A stretch of 64,000 nucleotides of DNA. Origin: Amia ocellicauda (Eukaryota > Chordata > Actinopteri > Amiiformes > Amiidae). Both the position numbers and the translations under genes were made by a program. Of the stretch, positions 8,801 to 17,201 are shown in pieces; position 1 is the first letter of the stretch, and each line of letters begins with the position of its first letter. The DNA lies in assembly GCF_036373705.1 (NCBI RefSeq), contig NW_027102713.1:1-64000 (forward strand), read 5' to 3'. Below the pieces are notes generated by a model. It had not been told where the DNA came from. It ran no database searches and was given only the letters and a program-made list of their open reading frames with translations.

Positions 8801-9840
8801 CACACAACAATTTTTAAAGACAACAACTCCTCAAACATGGCAATGTCTGAAAAGGCAACCATCTGTTGAGAGTTTAAGCCGGCCCTCTGATGAAGCATTA
8901 AAGCCTCTTGCATAGCTTGGGGTTCAGGCATGTCGGGGGTGAGTAGTTTTATTAAACTGTAAGCAAAACAGAGCTTATTGTCCCCATTGGAACTCACCAC
9001 TAATTGCCTGAGCTTGTTCCTAATTATGTCGTTCTTCAAGCATTTCGACAGTCTTCTAAGCGCCCCACCCTCAGGGTTAGGAACCACATTCATTACCAGA
9101 GACAGACTTTCATCAGCTAAGATGGATGCGTTACTTTGCAATAACGCTTCGATTTTAGCCAGAAATTCATCAACATCTAAATTATCTCCACTCAGCATTA
9201 CAGATAGGTTGCTAAACAAATCATCCCCTCTGAGTTCTAACTGTACAACATCTCGAGGTCTGACCCTTTCAGCAACCTGTTCAAGCATGTTTTGCAAGGC
9301 CTCGTGTATGTTGACAAATATTTCTGCATAATTGTCACAATTTAAAAGTTCTGCAAAATTAAAACGCTGAATCATTTCAAAATTGTTATAGGCCGGTCTA
9401 TCTATAATCACGGGATCACTGGTACTTTTGGACACATCATCATTTTGAACAAAGCCTTCAACCCCTACATTCTCACAGAGCATGTCATCCACAGCCTTAT
9501 CAGTCTCAGAACCCTCCACATTCCGAACACCCCCACCGCTGACATCTACAAAACCCCCTTTTTGAGGAGGCTCATTTAAAGCCTGTAAAAGTCCTTCAAA
9601 GATATCCACCCGGTTAATGTCAAGACCCTCCTCTATAGTGACGGCTGCTTCTGCCGCCGTACTGTGTTCTAATTGTCTCAAATCATTTATAATAGGGGCA
9701 GAATTTGGTCGGGGTAGCGTCTCCAAAGCCTCCACCATTTCAAACAAATCGGGGTGAACTAGGGGTTGAACCTCTATAAGCGCTACCGTTGGGAGGTGGT
9801 TATTTAGATCATTGACCATCTGTAACAGGTCGGGGTTCAC
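5803..9840 (-). CDS. POLB: Protein-primed type DNA polymerase B (copy A)
   Basis: A 1345-codon open frame. The N-terminal 290 residues are acidic and low in recognisable motifs. A segment with KLCFAYSLIKLL and DSHYFGIKSL (about 292-385) resembles the cysteine-protease-like region seen ahead of many Polinton polymerases. Residues about 388-510 are rich in Cys/His pairs (zinc-binding). Exonuclease motifs follow: YVFFDFECRQ (about 520) and FIAHNAKGYDSYIL (about 572). The polymerase motifs are A DFTSLYPY (about 927), B LILNSLWGKFGE (about 1108) and C YHDTDSVIF (about 1203). It would copy the element by protein-primed synthesis. The exact start is uncertain: there is no ATG at the 5' end of the open frame, and the small ORF upstream overlaps it. 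Confidence 0.9.
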   Translation of the reverse strand: MNPDLLQMVNDLNNHLPTVALIEVQPLVHPDLFEMVEALETLPRPNSAPIINDLRQLEHSTAAEAAVTIEEGLDINRVDIFEGLLQALNEPPQKGGFVDVSGGGVRNVEGSETDKAVDDMLCENVGVEGFVQNDDVSKSTSDPVIIDRPAYNNFEMIQRFNFAELLNCDNYAEIFVNIHEALQNMLEQVAERVRPRDVVQLELRGDDLFSNLSVMLSGDNLDVDEFLAKIEALLQSNASILADESLSLVMNVVPNPEGGALRRLSKCLKNDIIRNKLRQLVVSSNGDNKLCFAYSLIKLLTPDMPEPQAMQEALMLHQRAGLNSQQMVAFSDIAMFEELLSLKIVVWYRCEVKEVFVKFQTHPETHTQTLFLFLSDSHYFGIKSLTAFLGCSYVCHWCYKAFNDKLKHRCDGYCNVCFNPQCRKGLAPTIRCKDCLRICLSAFCFSEHKVQRAAAEGVKKRSYCDQTKYCPQCCLQYRFHEVKPHKCLEPRCRICNADLTPGSEHQCFIQPVKKEPPHNRYVFFDFECRQENGVHVANYIHCIDMLDCEWSASGESCVRDFFTRYRGPKYLNYTFIAHNAKGYDSYILMKYLVENGVTPKIIAQGSKIMCFTDEAFNQRYIDLLNFLPMKLSALPKALGFEAQKKGWFCHFFNTKDTQNYRGSYPPASYYGVDTMMSHEREEFFKWYNTVKGGVFDFREEMAAYCKNDVVILIEACLRFRTEVINTSGLDPLQSVTIASLCMKMYRSNFLQKNTIAETTSDNYRARQKNFSTVSIQWLEYLSARDNIFIRHALNQGEVKMGPYYLDGFSDVSGRRTAYEFAGCIYHGCPQCFDPNTFNPVTQKLCGDMYYDFQERIETLKNTYGLNVLVIWEHAWTTLKQQDVGVQRFMETLDFPERLEPRDALFGGRTNALCLHYEVKEGERVDYYDFTSLYPYVNKTKMYPVGHPTIVYRDFLEIGQYFGLIKVTMYPPRELFLPVLPYRCSGKLMFPLCRTCVETENQNTSCLHSDDERALTGVWCSIELDKAVEKGYRVGKVYEVWHFSEKSDTLFAEYIMTHLKGKQEASGYPSWCVDSAAKERYVQQYFEKEGIRLEPGNITVNPAKRQMSKLILNSLWGKFGERNNRLNTTLIKTPEQFIEFIFSKQHAVSHFQFLNDHVAQVQWRAPKDFPTKQGNVNVFIAVFTTAYAQLELYNLMDQLQERTLYHDTDSVIFVTRPGDWVPPLGDYLGELTSELDPQDHIVEFVSRGPKTYAYRTAAGKTCMKVKGFTLNHCNNKLINIKSLTTLVQSFVTEKDAPPREIITAGNQIYHNKKGYTLENRSLNKRFRVVYNKRVLKTDYTTLPYGY

Positions 9841-10040
9841 GGTAAGTCTGGTAATTCACATTCTATCGGTGGTGATTGGGGGTTATTTAAATCATTTATC
9901 ATTTGTAATAGTTCCTGGTTCATTGGGACATCAGAGGAGTTCACAACAGGGCCGAGGGTGTTCTCTCGGGAAGGTCTTTTTGGGGCCCTAACTTGTTCAT
10001 AATCCTTTAGTTTGTGAGTTCTTTTACCAAGTCCGGACAT
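9837..10040 (-). CDS. Short ORF with LLQM-NDLNN repeat ahead of POLB (copy A)
   Basis: 67 aa, basic N-terminus (KRTHKLKDYEQVRAPKRPSR, resembling a nuclear localisation signal), then MNQELLQMINDLNN. The same repeat (NPDLLQMVNDLNN, then HPDLFEMVEALE) opens the POLB frame that follows. The two frames overlap by a few bases in all three copies. It may be a separate small protein or a leader of the polymerase gene; the sequence alone does not decide. Confidence 0.5.
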   Translation of the reverse strand: MSGLGKRTHKLKDYEQVRAPKRPSRENTLGPVVNSSDVPMNQELLQMINDLNNPQSPPIECELPDLP

Positions 10041-10103
10041 TTTTTTTATTTTTTATTTTTCCAACAACCCACAATAGTAAGGCGTTTTGTATCTATTAAA
10101 ACA

Positions 10104-10685
10104 TTAAATACGGTACAATTCGTTAGTAAGGGTATTAATAAGGGTGTTTTGGCTCTCTATCACAAGGTTTTGCCCCACTAACACAAGTCTTTGATTTAGT
10201 AACAAGGTATGTAGCAACTCATGCCGACCTTCAGGAAGTAGCTCCGGGGGATGGTGTCCTGGCTCAGCTGCAAAGGATGGTCGCTCCGGTAAATCTCGGT
10301 CGAAGGAGGCAGGGAGCGAGCGTATACTCACGGACGGAGACCAAGAAGGCCTTTGCGGTGACACCCTGGCCAATCGCGGTGTACTGTTCAGCGTTTCTGT
10401 AGCCAAGAAACGGGGCTGGGGGGACGATGTTGAAACCAGTCCGTCGTTGGGTGGTGTGTCAACCCTGACTGACGGCGACCCCTGAGGTTGTTGGTTGCCT
10501 GTATTTGTTCCGCCCGACAATGCGGCGGGCTGAATCTGGATTGTTGAATTACCCCCAGAAGGCTGTGGCCTGAGTAGATGTTGGGGGGTCTCCAAGACCA
10601 CCGTGGGGGATCCTCTCGGTGATCTCTCCGGGGAAGATGTTTGATCCCACTTAGACGGGGTAATTGTCCTCAATAGCTCATCCAC
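10104..10685 (-). CDS. Pro/Ser/Thr-rich protein with C-terminal helix, 193 aa (copy A)
   Basis: Unrecognised. Residues 1-140 are low-complexity and rich in Ser, Pro, Thr, Gln and Arg with many SP/TP dipeptides (SSPERSPRGSP, STPRLARVSPQRPS), which are candidate proline-directed kinase sites. The last 45 residues form a Leu-rich helix likely to be a coiled coil (LLHTLLLNQRLVLVGQNLVI). A disordered arm plus a helix suits a scaffold, terminal protein or regulatory factor, and its place just upstream of POLB suggests a replication role. That is inference. It is intact in all three copies. Confidence 0.6.
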   Translation of the reverse strand: MDELLRTITPSKWDQTSSPERSPRGSPTVVLETPQHLLRPQPSGGNSTIQIQPAALSGGTNTGNQQPQGSPSVRVDTPPNDGLVSTSSPQPRFLATETLNSTPRLARVSPQRPSWSPSVSIRSLPASFDRDLPERPSFAAEPGHHPPELLPEGRHELLHTLLLNQRLVLVGQNLVIESQNTLINTLTNELYRI

Positions 10686-11250
10686 AGAATGACTATCCCA
10701 AGAGTCTTGGGAAGAATAAAAATATACATTACATTTACATCTTTAAACGGCGACAGAAATCAAACTTAAAACAACATGTCCAGGACCTTCAAAACCTTTA
10801 GCTTTTTTAGACCTTTGAAAATAGGCTTAGACATTCACTACAACGCCTTATTATTTACAGACAATATATTTATTAGGACTTGATAATAAATGTAAAACAG
10901 AGAAGCCTCTGTAAATAAACTGTTTCTTAAATGTAATATTGTTAATAAAACACTTTTTATACACACACACACCACATTTCATTTTTAAACGAACCTTCCA
11001 AGTGTAAACGCTTCCTGATCCCGGGACTTCCTGTTTCACAAACGTTTTCACGATCTGTTTAAATATTAAATACAATGAACACCTTCAAGCCTTTTCCTAC
11101 AGCCACTTTAAAACAGAAGTATAATTGCGGGAGATAAGCCAAACAACTTACTAAAACCTTTCGGACAGCTTTACTTCCTAACCAGACGGTCGGGCAATCG
11201 GTCATTTCTAAACACATGCCCCAGAAACAAGCCTAGACCTGTCCGGACTT
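10686..11250. other. Intergenic AT-rich stretch of the minus arm (copy A)
   Basis: Lies between the 193-aa gene and the end of the candidate spliced gene. It holds a minus-strand AATAAA at 10869-10874 that could end the spliced transcript, and a short CA run near 10965. A 74-codon minus-strand frame here has no gene-like composition. No further gene is seen. Confidence 0.4.
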
Positions 11251-12139
11251 CTAAAGATCTTTCCCAGAACCCCCAAGACCTACAGGAAATGGGCACCCCT
11301 CGCTTAAATATTAGCCCTCAACGGGCAAACAAAACCCTTTTAAAAACATTAAAGTTTGAAAGATCTTACTTACCTCCAAAGAATAATCGTTTCTTATGTT
11401 TTTCAGCTGGTTTAGCTTTTTGCACTTCTGTGAAGGTAAGAGACATGTTTAACCTTTAACCACCCCGCTTTATAAAAAGCTTTAACCTCTTACAAGCGGC
11501 AGATATATACTCACCGCTATCAGATACAGGGGCTGACGGCCTTTCAGATTCTTGAAAGGTTACGGTTCTCGAAGGTAAAACTAAACAAGCCCTCGCTGTG
11601 GAAGGCCTTTCGTTGTCTCGAACCACGTTTCTTAATACTGTTAGAAAGGATATTTTTTTAAATTAACAAGACGGGCCTCAAACATCTTACAGAAACGTTA
11701 TACAAACAAACAGGGGTTTAGTTCTTACCCGGTCGGCAGACAGCCTGTCTAGGGACAACCACTTCTCTTGGTTGATCCTCGGAGACATTAATCACAGGCC
11801 TTTCGATAGTTTCTGTGTAATTAAAGAGACCGCCATTAATATATATTAAAACGTTTTCATAACTCTAATGAGCCGCTTCAAAACACAACCACACACCCAT
11901 ACATAAGAACCCTTGAGCGCAAACACAAAAATCTTACCGTCGTTGTTCCAGATGATCTCCTCAGCGTTGGGAATTAACTCCTGTTGACTGGCTGAAAAAT
12001 AATTTTACAGAACTTAAAACAGATGTTATAACCTTATTTACAATACATGCCCACAACCCGCTCTGAGTCAATGAAAATAATCTGAAGACTTACCTAAAAA
12101 CTCGTTTAAATCGAAGTCGTTGATGTTGTTTCCGGACAT
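11251..12139 (-). CDS. Candidate six-exon Polinton gene (copy A)
   Basis: Minus-strand exons read 12139-12094, 11992-11939, 11812-11729, 11637-11515, 11427-11374 and 11279-11251. Every internal boundary has a pyrimidine-rich AG acceptor and a GTAAG or GTGAG donor. Every intron is phase 1, so each inner exon (54, 84, 123, 54 nt) is a whole number of codons. The first exon opens with ATG (MSGNNINDF) and the last ends at a TAG. Exon products are short, polar and carry repeated ERP motifs; exon 5 is Lys-rich (KPAEKHKKR). No known domain. It would be the first gene of the minus arm. A chance match of six consistent exons is unlikely, but it lacks transcript support. Confidence 0.6.
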
Positions 12140-12206
12140 TGTTGATCTTTAGGCTTAAATCGAAAGGTCAGTATGAGTCTGTCGAGCTGAAGACCAGACC
12201 TTCATA

Positions 12207-12212
12207 CTTATA
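12207..12212 (-). promoter_or_regulatory. TATA box of the minus arm (copy A)
   Basis: TATAAG on the minus strand, about 70 bp upstream of the ATG of the candidate spliced gene, leaving room for a start site about 30 bp downstream. CCAAT-like elements lie farther upstream (around 12280-12306). Confidence 0.45.
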
Positions 12213-12957
12213 CTGATGGCCGGATGCCGGATCTGCTTGTAAGGCATTGTTCTGGGCTGGCCTTTGTGCCGTCCTGTTACCAATTAACATATCAAAACCA
12301 ACCAATAAAATGACCCTGCATCAATTTCAAATAGAAACCAAGATGGCGACGATCTCTCTCCTCTCTACTCTAAACTTTTATTAGAACCTTTTGGTCTCTC
12401 AAAAAAACATTTTTAAGCATCAAGACCTATAGTCAATAAACACTAAGAATATTTCAGGCCTTTATACGCGCTAAAAAACAACCTGAGCCAAGAAAATAAC
12501 TATAAAGATCTAAAATAAGTAGCGCTTTTACAGTGATTTTTTTTTTTTTTTTAATAGCGATGCTTTCTTTGGTATTAAACAAGTCACAAACTACTCAGAA
12601 CAGCGTTTATCCCCACAAAAGAGATATTTGGGTTTATTTTACAAAGCTTATAAATTATATAGTATAAAAGTATTCTGAATGTTTTGAGACCACACGCCAT
12701 GCCTACGTTTGTCTGAGCCCACCCCCGTCCCCCGTGGTGTGAGTGATTTAGCCTTGAGTGTTGTGATCTATTTAGCATTGAGTGATCAGTTGTTTTTATT
12801 TTTTAAATGATTCCTTATCATCAGGGATTGAGCCTGCTAAAATACCTTAAAAACATATCCTTATCTTAAGTCTAACTCTTATGAGCTTTAAGACCCTAGA
12901 ATGTATTTAAGTAAAACGAATGAACACATTATGTGTGAGATAAAATATAACCACAGC

Positions 12958-12988
<31 letters not shown>

Positions 12989-13524
12989 AACAATTAACCT
13001 ATACCCACAAACACCCACACACACACACACCCTCTTTTTTTAAATTTTATTTTTAATTAAATTTGAGGGGAGAGACAGAGCCATATACATTGGGGTTAAC
13101 ATAAGTACCCTATGCAAAACAGGAATTGTTAGGACCTGTGACCATTACAGACAACAGAACTTGTTGATCTTATAAAATGATTGGGCGAGAGAGACAGAGA
13201 GAGAGAGACAGACAGAGACAGAGACAGAGACAGTGTGAATATGATAAACGCACTATTCAAAATGGCATTGTTAAGACCTGGGACCATTACAGACAACAGA
13301 ACTTGTTGATCTTATAAAATGCTTGGGCGAGAGAGACAGAGAGAGAGAGACAGACAGAGACAGAGACAGAGATAGTGTGAATATGATAAACGCACTATTC
13401 AAAATGGCATTGTTAAGACCTGGGCCCCTTACATGTATATTTACAAAAGACCCCCAACCACTACAGGAAGAGCCGACCCATTCACACTCTACAGTTGACC
13501 AACAAGAACAACAAGAACAACCGG
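12213..13524. other. Non-coding right subterminal region (copy A)
   Basis: About 1.3 kb with no convincing gene. It holds CCAAT-like boxes, a YY1-like CAAGATGGCGAC at 12339-12350, poly(T) runs near 12538-12552 and 12959-12983, a CA repeat near 13010-13032, and the 142-bp tandem repeat listed separately. The composition suggests promoter, enhancer or origin function for the right end. Confidence 0.5.
13125..13424. repeat. 142-bp tandem duplication with GA/GACA microsatellite (copy A)
   Basis: Just over two copies with a period of 142 bp. Each contains a non-repetitive part (ACAACAGAACTTGTTGATC and onwards) plus a GAGA/GACAGA tract of about 50 bp. A plus-strand 87-codon frame across it is a by-product of the repeat. 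Confidence 0.8.
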
Positions 13525-13705
13525 TTATGGGTGGCCTTGTTGATCAGGGTTTTAGGGGTGTACACTTTCTGACGGATATGACGTAGGAATAATTAAGGAA
13601 ATAACTCTAAAATCACGCCCCCCAATTATGACGTAGGAATATTAATAAGCTTAGGGCATACGTCATAACAAAATAGGCCGCGCCCAAAAAACCCTACTAT
13701 CTACT
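13525..13705. repeat. Right terminal inverted repeat (copy A)
   Basis: 181 bp, the inverse of the left TIR at 20044-20224 with a few mismatches. It ends ...CCCTACTATCTACT. It holds three TACGTCAT-type motifs and G/C-box-like stretches. Confidence 0.95.
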
Positions 13706-13711
13706 CCTGTG
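13706..13711. repeat. Target-site duplicate CCTGTG (right flank of copy A)
   Basis: Six bases, the usual Polinton target-site length, and the same word that flanks copies B and C on both sides. The host repeat continues as TGGTGCATTTTC. Confidence 0.85.
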
Positions 13712-14001
13712 TGGTGCATTTTCTCTCTCTCTATCTGTGATTAAATCCTTACTTATATACATATGTCCATGAACGTTTCTGGAGCTCATGTAAATCACAT
13801 CACATGACGGGCCGTGATCTTTTCGGTCACTTTGAAAGTTTTGCTCATGACAATCCTTTTCTATTGCGGCACGATGGCTGCCACCGAGGAAGGAAAGTCG
13901 TCCGCAGTTGGCTGCAAGCTTGCCTGAAGCGCAGGAAAGGACTTACTCGCGACGTGCCACTTAAAGACTGAAGAAGTGGGGGTCGGCCTCACTGAGAGCC
14001 C

Positions 14002-15908
14002 TGAGGATTAGCTCACGTGGTAGAGCGCTCGCTTAGCATTGTAGCATTATGTTGGGTGTATTTGGATAAGAGCATTTGGGCTCTGAGCTGAAGCACTGAT
14101 CTAAAGAAAACCTCTCCCCCCCAAAGTTATCAGATTCCCTTAGCTCATCAGCTTGGAAGTGGTTTGCATCAAAGTGACAGTTTTGGGGAGGATGGCACCA
14201 AGAAGAGGCCAAATAGTTTGGAATTCTGCTATGAGATGTCTGGAGAAAGGGGCCTGTAGGTGATAAAAACTCTTTGAAGTGGACGAGAGCCGAAATCCCG
14301 ACATAGAGCTACGAACCCAGGCCAACCGGCATTTCCAAAAGATGGCATGGATTGACATCAGTCATAAATCAAGCCCCCCTCCAATAGGACACTGGGGGCT
14401 GAAACCGAAATCCAATCTCAAAAACTCAAGAACCAATCACCTCTTGATCTGACAGACTATAAGGAACAGCGGACAGTCTTTCTCGCTCTCTCTCACCTGA
14501 ACCAGTAACTCGCTGCCACAGCTCAACCTGTAGCTCTGTTGCCAGAACCGGAACCAGAAACCAACTAAGTCTTTGCCGGCAACAGAAGAGTTAAACTGGG
14601 AGAAGGAGATTGAGCCGTACGAAGAATTCTTTTAAAGGACTTTATTAAATAAAGAACTTTACAGACTGCGCTGCCCGCCTGTGCCCACCTGATCAGTGGA
14701 GTTTTACAGCTGGACAATTGACTAAGTCGACTGTATACGAAAGTGTCAGTCATTTAAATAGCTATTTGAGTCTTAAGAAACTTGACCCTTGGAACAAACA
14801 CGGCCCTGCTTTCCTCAAAGACTTTGTCTTCAAATAAGTACGGTGAGAGACCCTGCTTGCCAAGAAGATTTTGTGCACAACCTTGGAGCCTTCAAACCAG
14901 TGGAAAATCTGTTTGGAAACGACTCTACTTTCGCGAAACCCCAACTTCCAGGTGTATCGACTGAGTGGAAGTTCTTGGACAAAGCCGAACCGGACTGCCT
15001 TTGTTCCAAACCACACGGACCTCGTGCCGTGTGCTGTTATCTGAGCCCGAAGCCAGAGAGGCCTCTCTGCGACGAAGTTCCGATAAGTTTAACCGTTTGG
15101 AGTTCATGATTCATGACATTTGAGAAATCAATTAGAAATGTTAATCTGTGATTCATAACTCTAGAATGTGTAATATCATTTAGTTTTCTTAAATATAAAT
15201 GTGTGTTGCATTAAACTGTTTTGCTGATAATTTTAGAAATAAAATCTGTCAACGCCGAGAAATATCTTCTCATTCCTGTTTAACTGTTTAGTCTGAAATT
15301 GACACAAGTTAATAGACATTAGATTATTGGTGGCCCTGCCTATCCTTAATCATTGAATAATAATCAGTTAAGGGAAATTGTGGTAACAAGTAATGATAGG
15401 ATCTTTCTCGGCACCTAAACGTGAATGAGACTGATATATATATAACGAGAAGTTACCTGACATAAATACTAACCTGCGTAGTTATTTAATGTCTGACTAA
15501 TAATACTAACGAGAGACTCACCTTCGTCTTACTAACCGGTATTGTAGTCAATGTGTTTATAACCTTTTTTGTTTAACGATTTGTGTTATCATATGAGATC
15601 CCATGGTCTTTGTTTTGGTCACGGAAGTGATTTGTCTTCGATTTGTTGATCTAGAGTTGAATTGTAATTAGTTTTTCCCTTTTGTATAATTAGTGTAGTG
15701 CTACATTTAGTCTTTGTTTTGAATACATTTGACAATTTATATCTTTGGAATTGGTGTCTGCGTCCAATTATTACAGAAATTGAGTTCTACAAGATTCCAG
15801 GATTCGTGATAAGGTGATACTATAAATTCACTTCTTTAATTGAAATGTATAAGTGTACCTTACGCTACAGCATGCGAGAGGCAGCGGGATCAATGCCCGC
15901 ATTCTCCA
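14002..15908 (+). pseudogene. tRNA-Ala(AGC) gene split by an LTR-like insertion (U1)
   Basis: The 5' half is at 14002-14039 (D-arm, box A, anticodon stem and loop up to TTAGCAT) and the 3' half at 15870-15908 (anticodon stem, T-arm, acceptor, ATTCTCCA). They match the two parts of a vertebrate tRNA-Ala(AGC). The 1.83-kb insertion lies in the anticodon loop and repeats GCAT on both sides. With box A and box B 1.8 kb apart it cannot work as a Pol III tRNA gene. Confidence 0.88.
14040..15869 (+). mobile_element. Solo-LTR-like element inside tRNA-Ala (U1)
   Basis: 1830 bp, ends TGTAGC...GCTACA, flanked by the 4-bp duplicate GCAT. In order it has a CCAAT box (14431-14440), a TATA box (14458-14463) and AATAAA signals (14648-14653 and 15238-15243), that is U3-R-U5-like structure. 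There is no second LTR or internal coding region, so it reads as a long solo LTR of a retrovirus-like element. The length recalls foamy-virus LTRs, but the family is not proven. It was present before the satellite was amplified. Confidence 0.65.
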
Positions 15909-16922
15909 AGGCCTCAGGCGCTCGTGCCCCGGTTTCGGGGGAGAGTCGCTCACTTTTCTTGCCGCAGACACAGGCGCAAGGCATTGCCTGTTTGCCGTAA
16001 GGTTATCAGACACAACGCGCCGGCGACGGCTGCAGCATTAGCACGCCGGCTGGCCCTTCCGAAGTTCCCCAAAAACGACCGAGATGCCGCTTCGACGTCG
16101 TAACCCCAGGAACGACCGCAAAGGCACTCCAACCCTCAATCTTCCGATCCGAAGTCAGACCGAAGAGACTGTATGATGTTTTAGATTAAAGATAGTATGC
16201 AGACCGAGCAAGTTAGATTTATCGGGCTAGCAAACAGCCATTGAGGCACCTGTTCGGGACGTACCCTGTAGAAATTCCTGTCAACGATAAAAGGATCAAA
16301 CGGTGGAGAAAAAGCCCGCAGGATGTTTGTCAAAACTCTGTTTGTGGACTGAATGGCTTTCCCAGATTGGCAGGGACTGTTTTTGGTATTGACTGAAGGA
16401 CAGTTGTAAAAGACAACCTCTCACCGGACCTCTGGCATACACCAAAGAAAGCCACCTCACCTCTCCCCCGGATCTCACAAAACACAATCCCCCCCGCCCC
16501 CAGGGAAGACAGACCGCAATCGGACTCGGGCTTGCACCTTTTGATTGGATGAACGGCCGCAAACATTCTATGTCATTTTCTTTTAAAGCTTCACTCGTGC
16601 TTGTAAAAAACCGAGGTCTCACTGAAAGAATGCCCTGACGTGGTTGCTTCCAAGCTAGCTGGTTTACAAAGTTCCTTTTCGCTTTAACGATGATTTCCAA
16701 GAAGGGAAATAATCTATCTGTAATCTGTCAACACAGGCACCTTCTTCTCTATTAAGCCACGCGGTCACCACCAGGAAGATGAACACACCAGGCCGACCCG
16801 GAGTTTTCGCCAATTCGTCTCCAAGCCTCCCAAGAGGGAACATAAACAGGCCTTATTCGCAGACACAGGCCCTCACACAGGGAGACCACCGCTACACCGC
16901 CGCTGCCTCTGCCAAGGGCCCA

Positions 16923-16994
16923 AGGTCCCACCGAGACTTGAACTCGGATCGCTGGATTCAGAGTCCAGAGTGCTAACCATTACACCATGGAACC
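16923..16994 (-). tRNA. tRNA-Gln(CTG) (U1)
   Basis: 72 nt on the minus strand, starting GGTTCCATGGTGTAATGG, with anticodon loop CTCTGAA and T-loop TTCAAGT. It matches the known vertebrate tRNA-Gln(CTG) nearly base for base. The acceptor stem has a T-G wobble in place of the usual pair. Confidence 0.93.
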
Positions 16995-17129
16995 AAGCCC
17001 GCTGCCCACCTCTTGCCCGTGATGAAGGTTTCTGCTCTACGCACACGTCTCGCTCTGTCGCACGGCCAAGTCCAGAGTGAGCCAAGTTGCGCCCAGAGTG
17101 CTGCGTGTGGCGCGTCACTTCCGGAGCCG

Positions 17130-17201
17130 TCCCTGGTGGTCTAGTGGTCAGGATTCGGCGCTCTCACCGCTGCGGCCCGGCTTCGATTCCCGGTCAGGGA
17201 A
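17130..17201 (+). tRNA. tRNA-Glu(CTC) (U1), slightly degenerate
   Basis: 72 nt, TCCCTGGTGGTCTAGTGG start, anticodon loop CTCTCAC, ends GTCAGGGAA. Relative to U4 it has a C-C mismatch at the top of the T stem (CCGGC against CCCGG) and a G-T wobble in the anticodon stem, so its activity may be reduced. First TTTT is 41 nt downstream (17242-17245). Confidence 0.9.

Larger units (their letters stand above)
1..13705. mobile_element. Polinton (Maverick) copy A, left part outside window
   Basis: A Polinton-type virus-like DNA element entering from the left edge, so the early genes, the left terminal inverted repeat and the start of integrase are not visible. Visible parts in order: integrase (partial), minor capsid, basic core-like protein, major capsid, protease (plus strand), then 247-aa protein, small basic protein, packaging ATPase, POLB, a small ORF, a Pro/Ser-rich protein and a candidate spliced gene (minus strand), and the right TIR. 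The visible part looks whole. It is nearly identical to copies B and C, so it is young and was copied with its flank. Confidence 0.95.

Noticed and set aside
10851-11075. 74-aa minus-strand frame between the spliced candidate and the Pro/Ser-rich gene
   Set aside because: Composition is that of AT-rich non-coding DNA, no conserved motif, and it lies in the probable 3' UTR.
13323-13586. 87-aa Arg/Asp/Glu-rich plus-strand frame near the right TIR
   Set aside because: It is the translation of the GA/GACA microsatellite and part of the TIR, and it changes with repeat length.
13997-14039. A functional tRNA gene at the 5' half of tRNA-Ala
   Set aside because: It has box A and the anticodon arm only; the rest lies 1.8 kb away or is absent.
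14762-15109. Recurrent 84-aa (minus) and 106-aa (plus) open frames within the LTR-like element
   Set aside because: They overlap on opposite strands, have no family resemblance and lie within the U5-like part of a non-coding LTR. Their repetition simply follows the satellite.
16296-16976. Open frames of 65-134 aa in the satellite spacer and over the tRNA genes
   Set aside because: They run through tRNA-Gln or spacer sequence in several frames with no protein-like signature.
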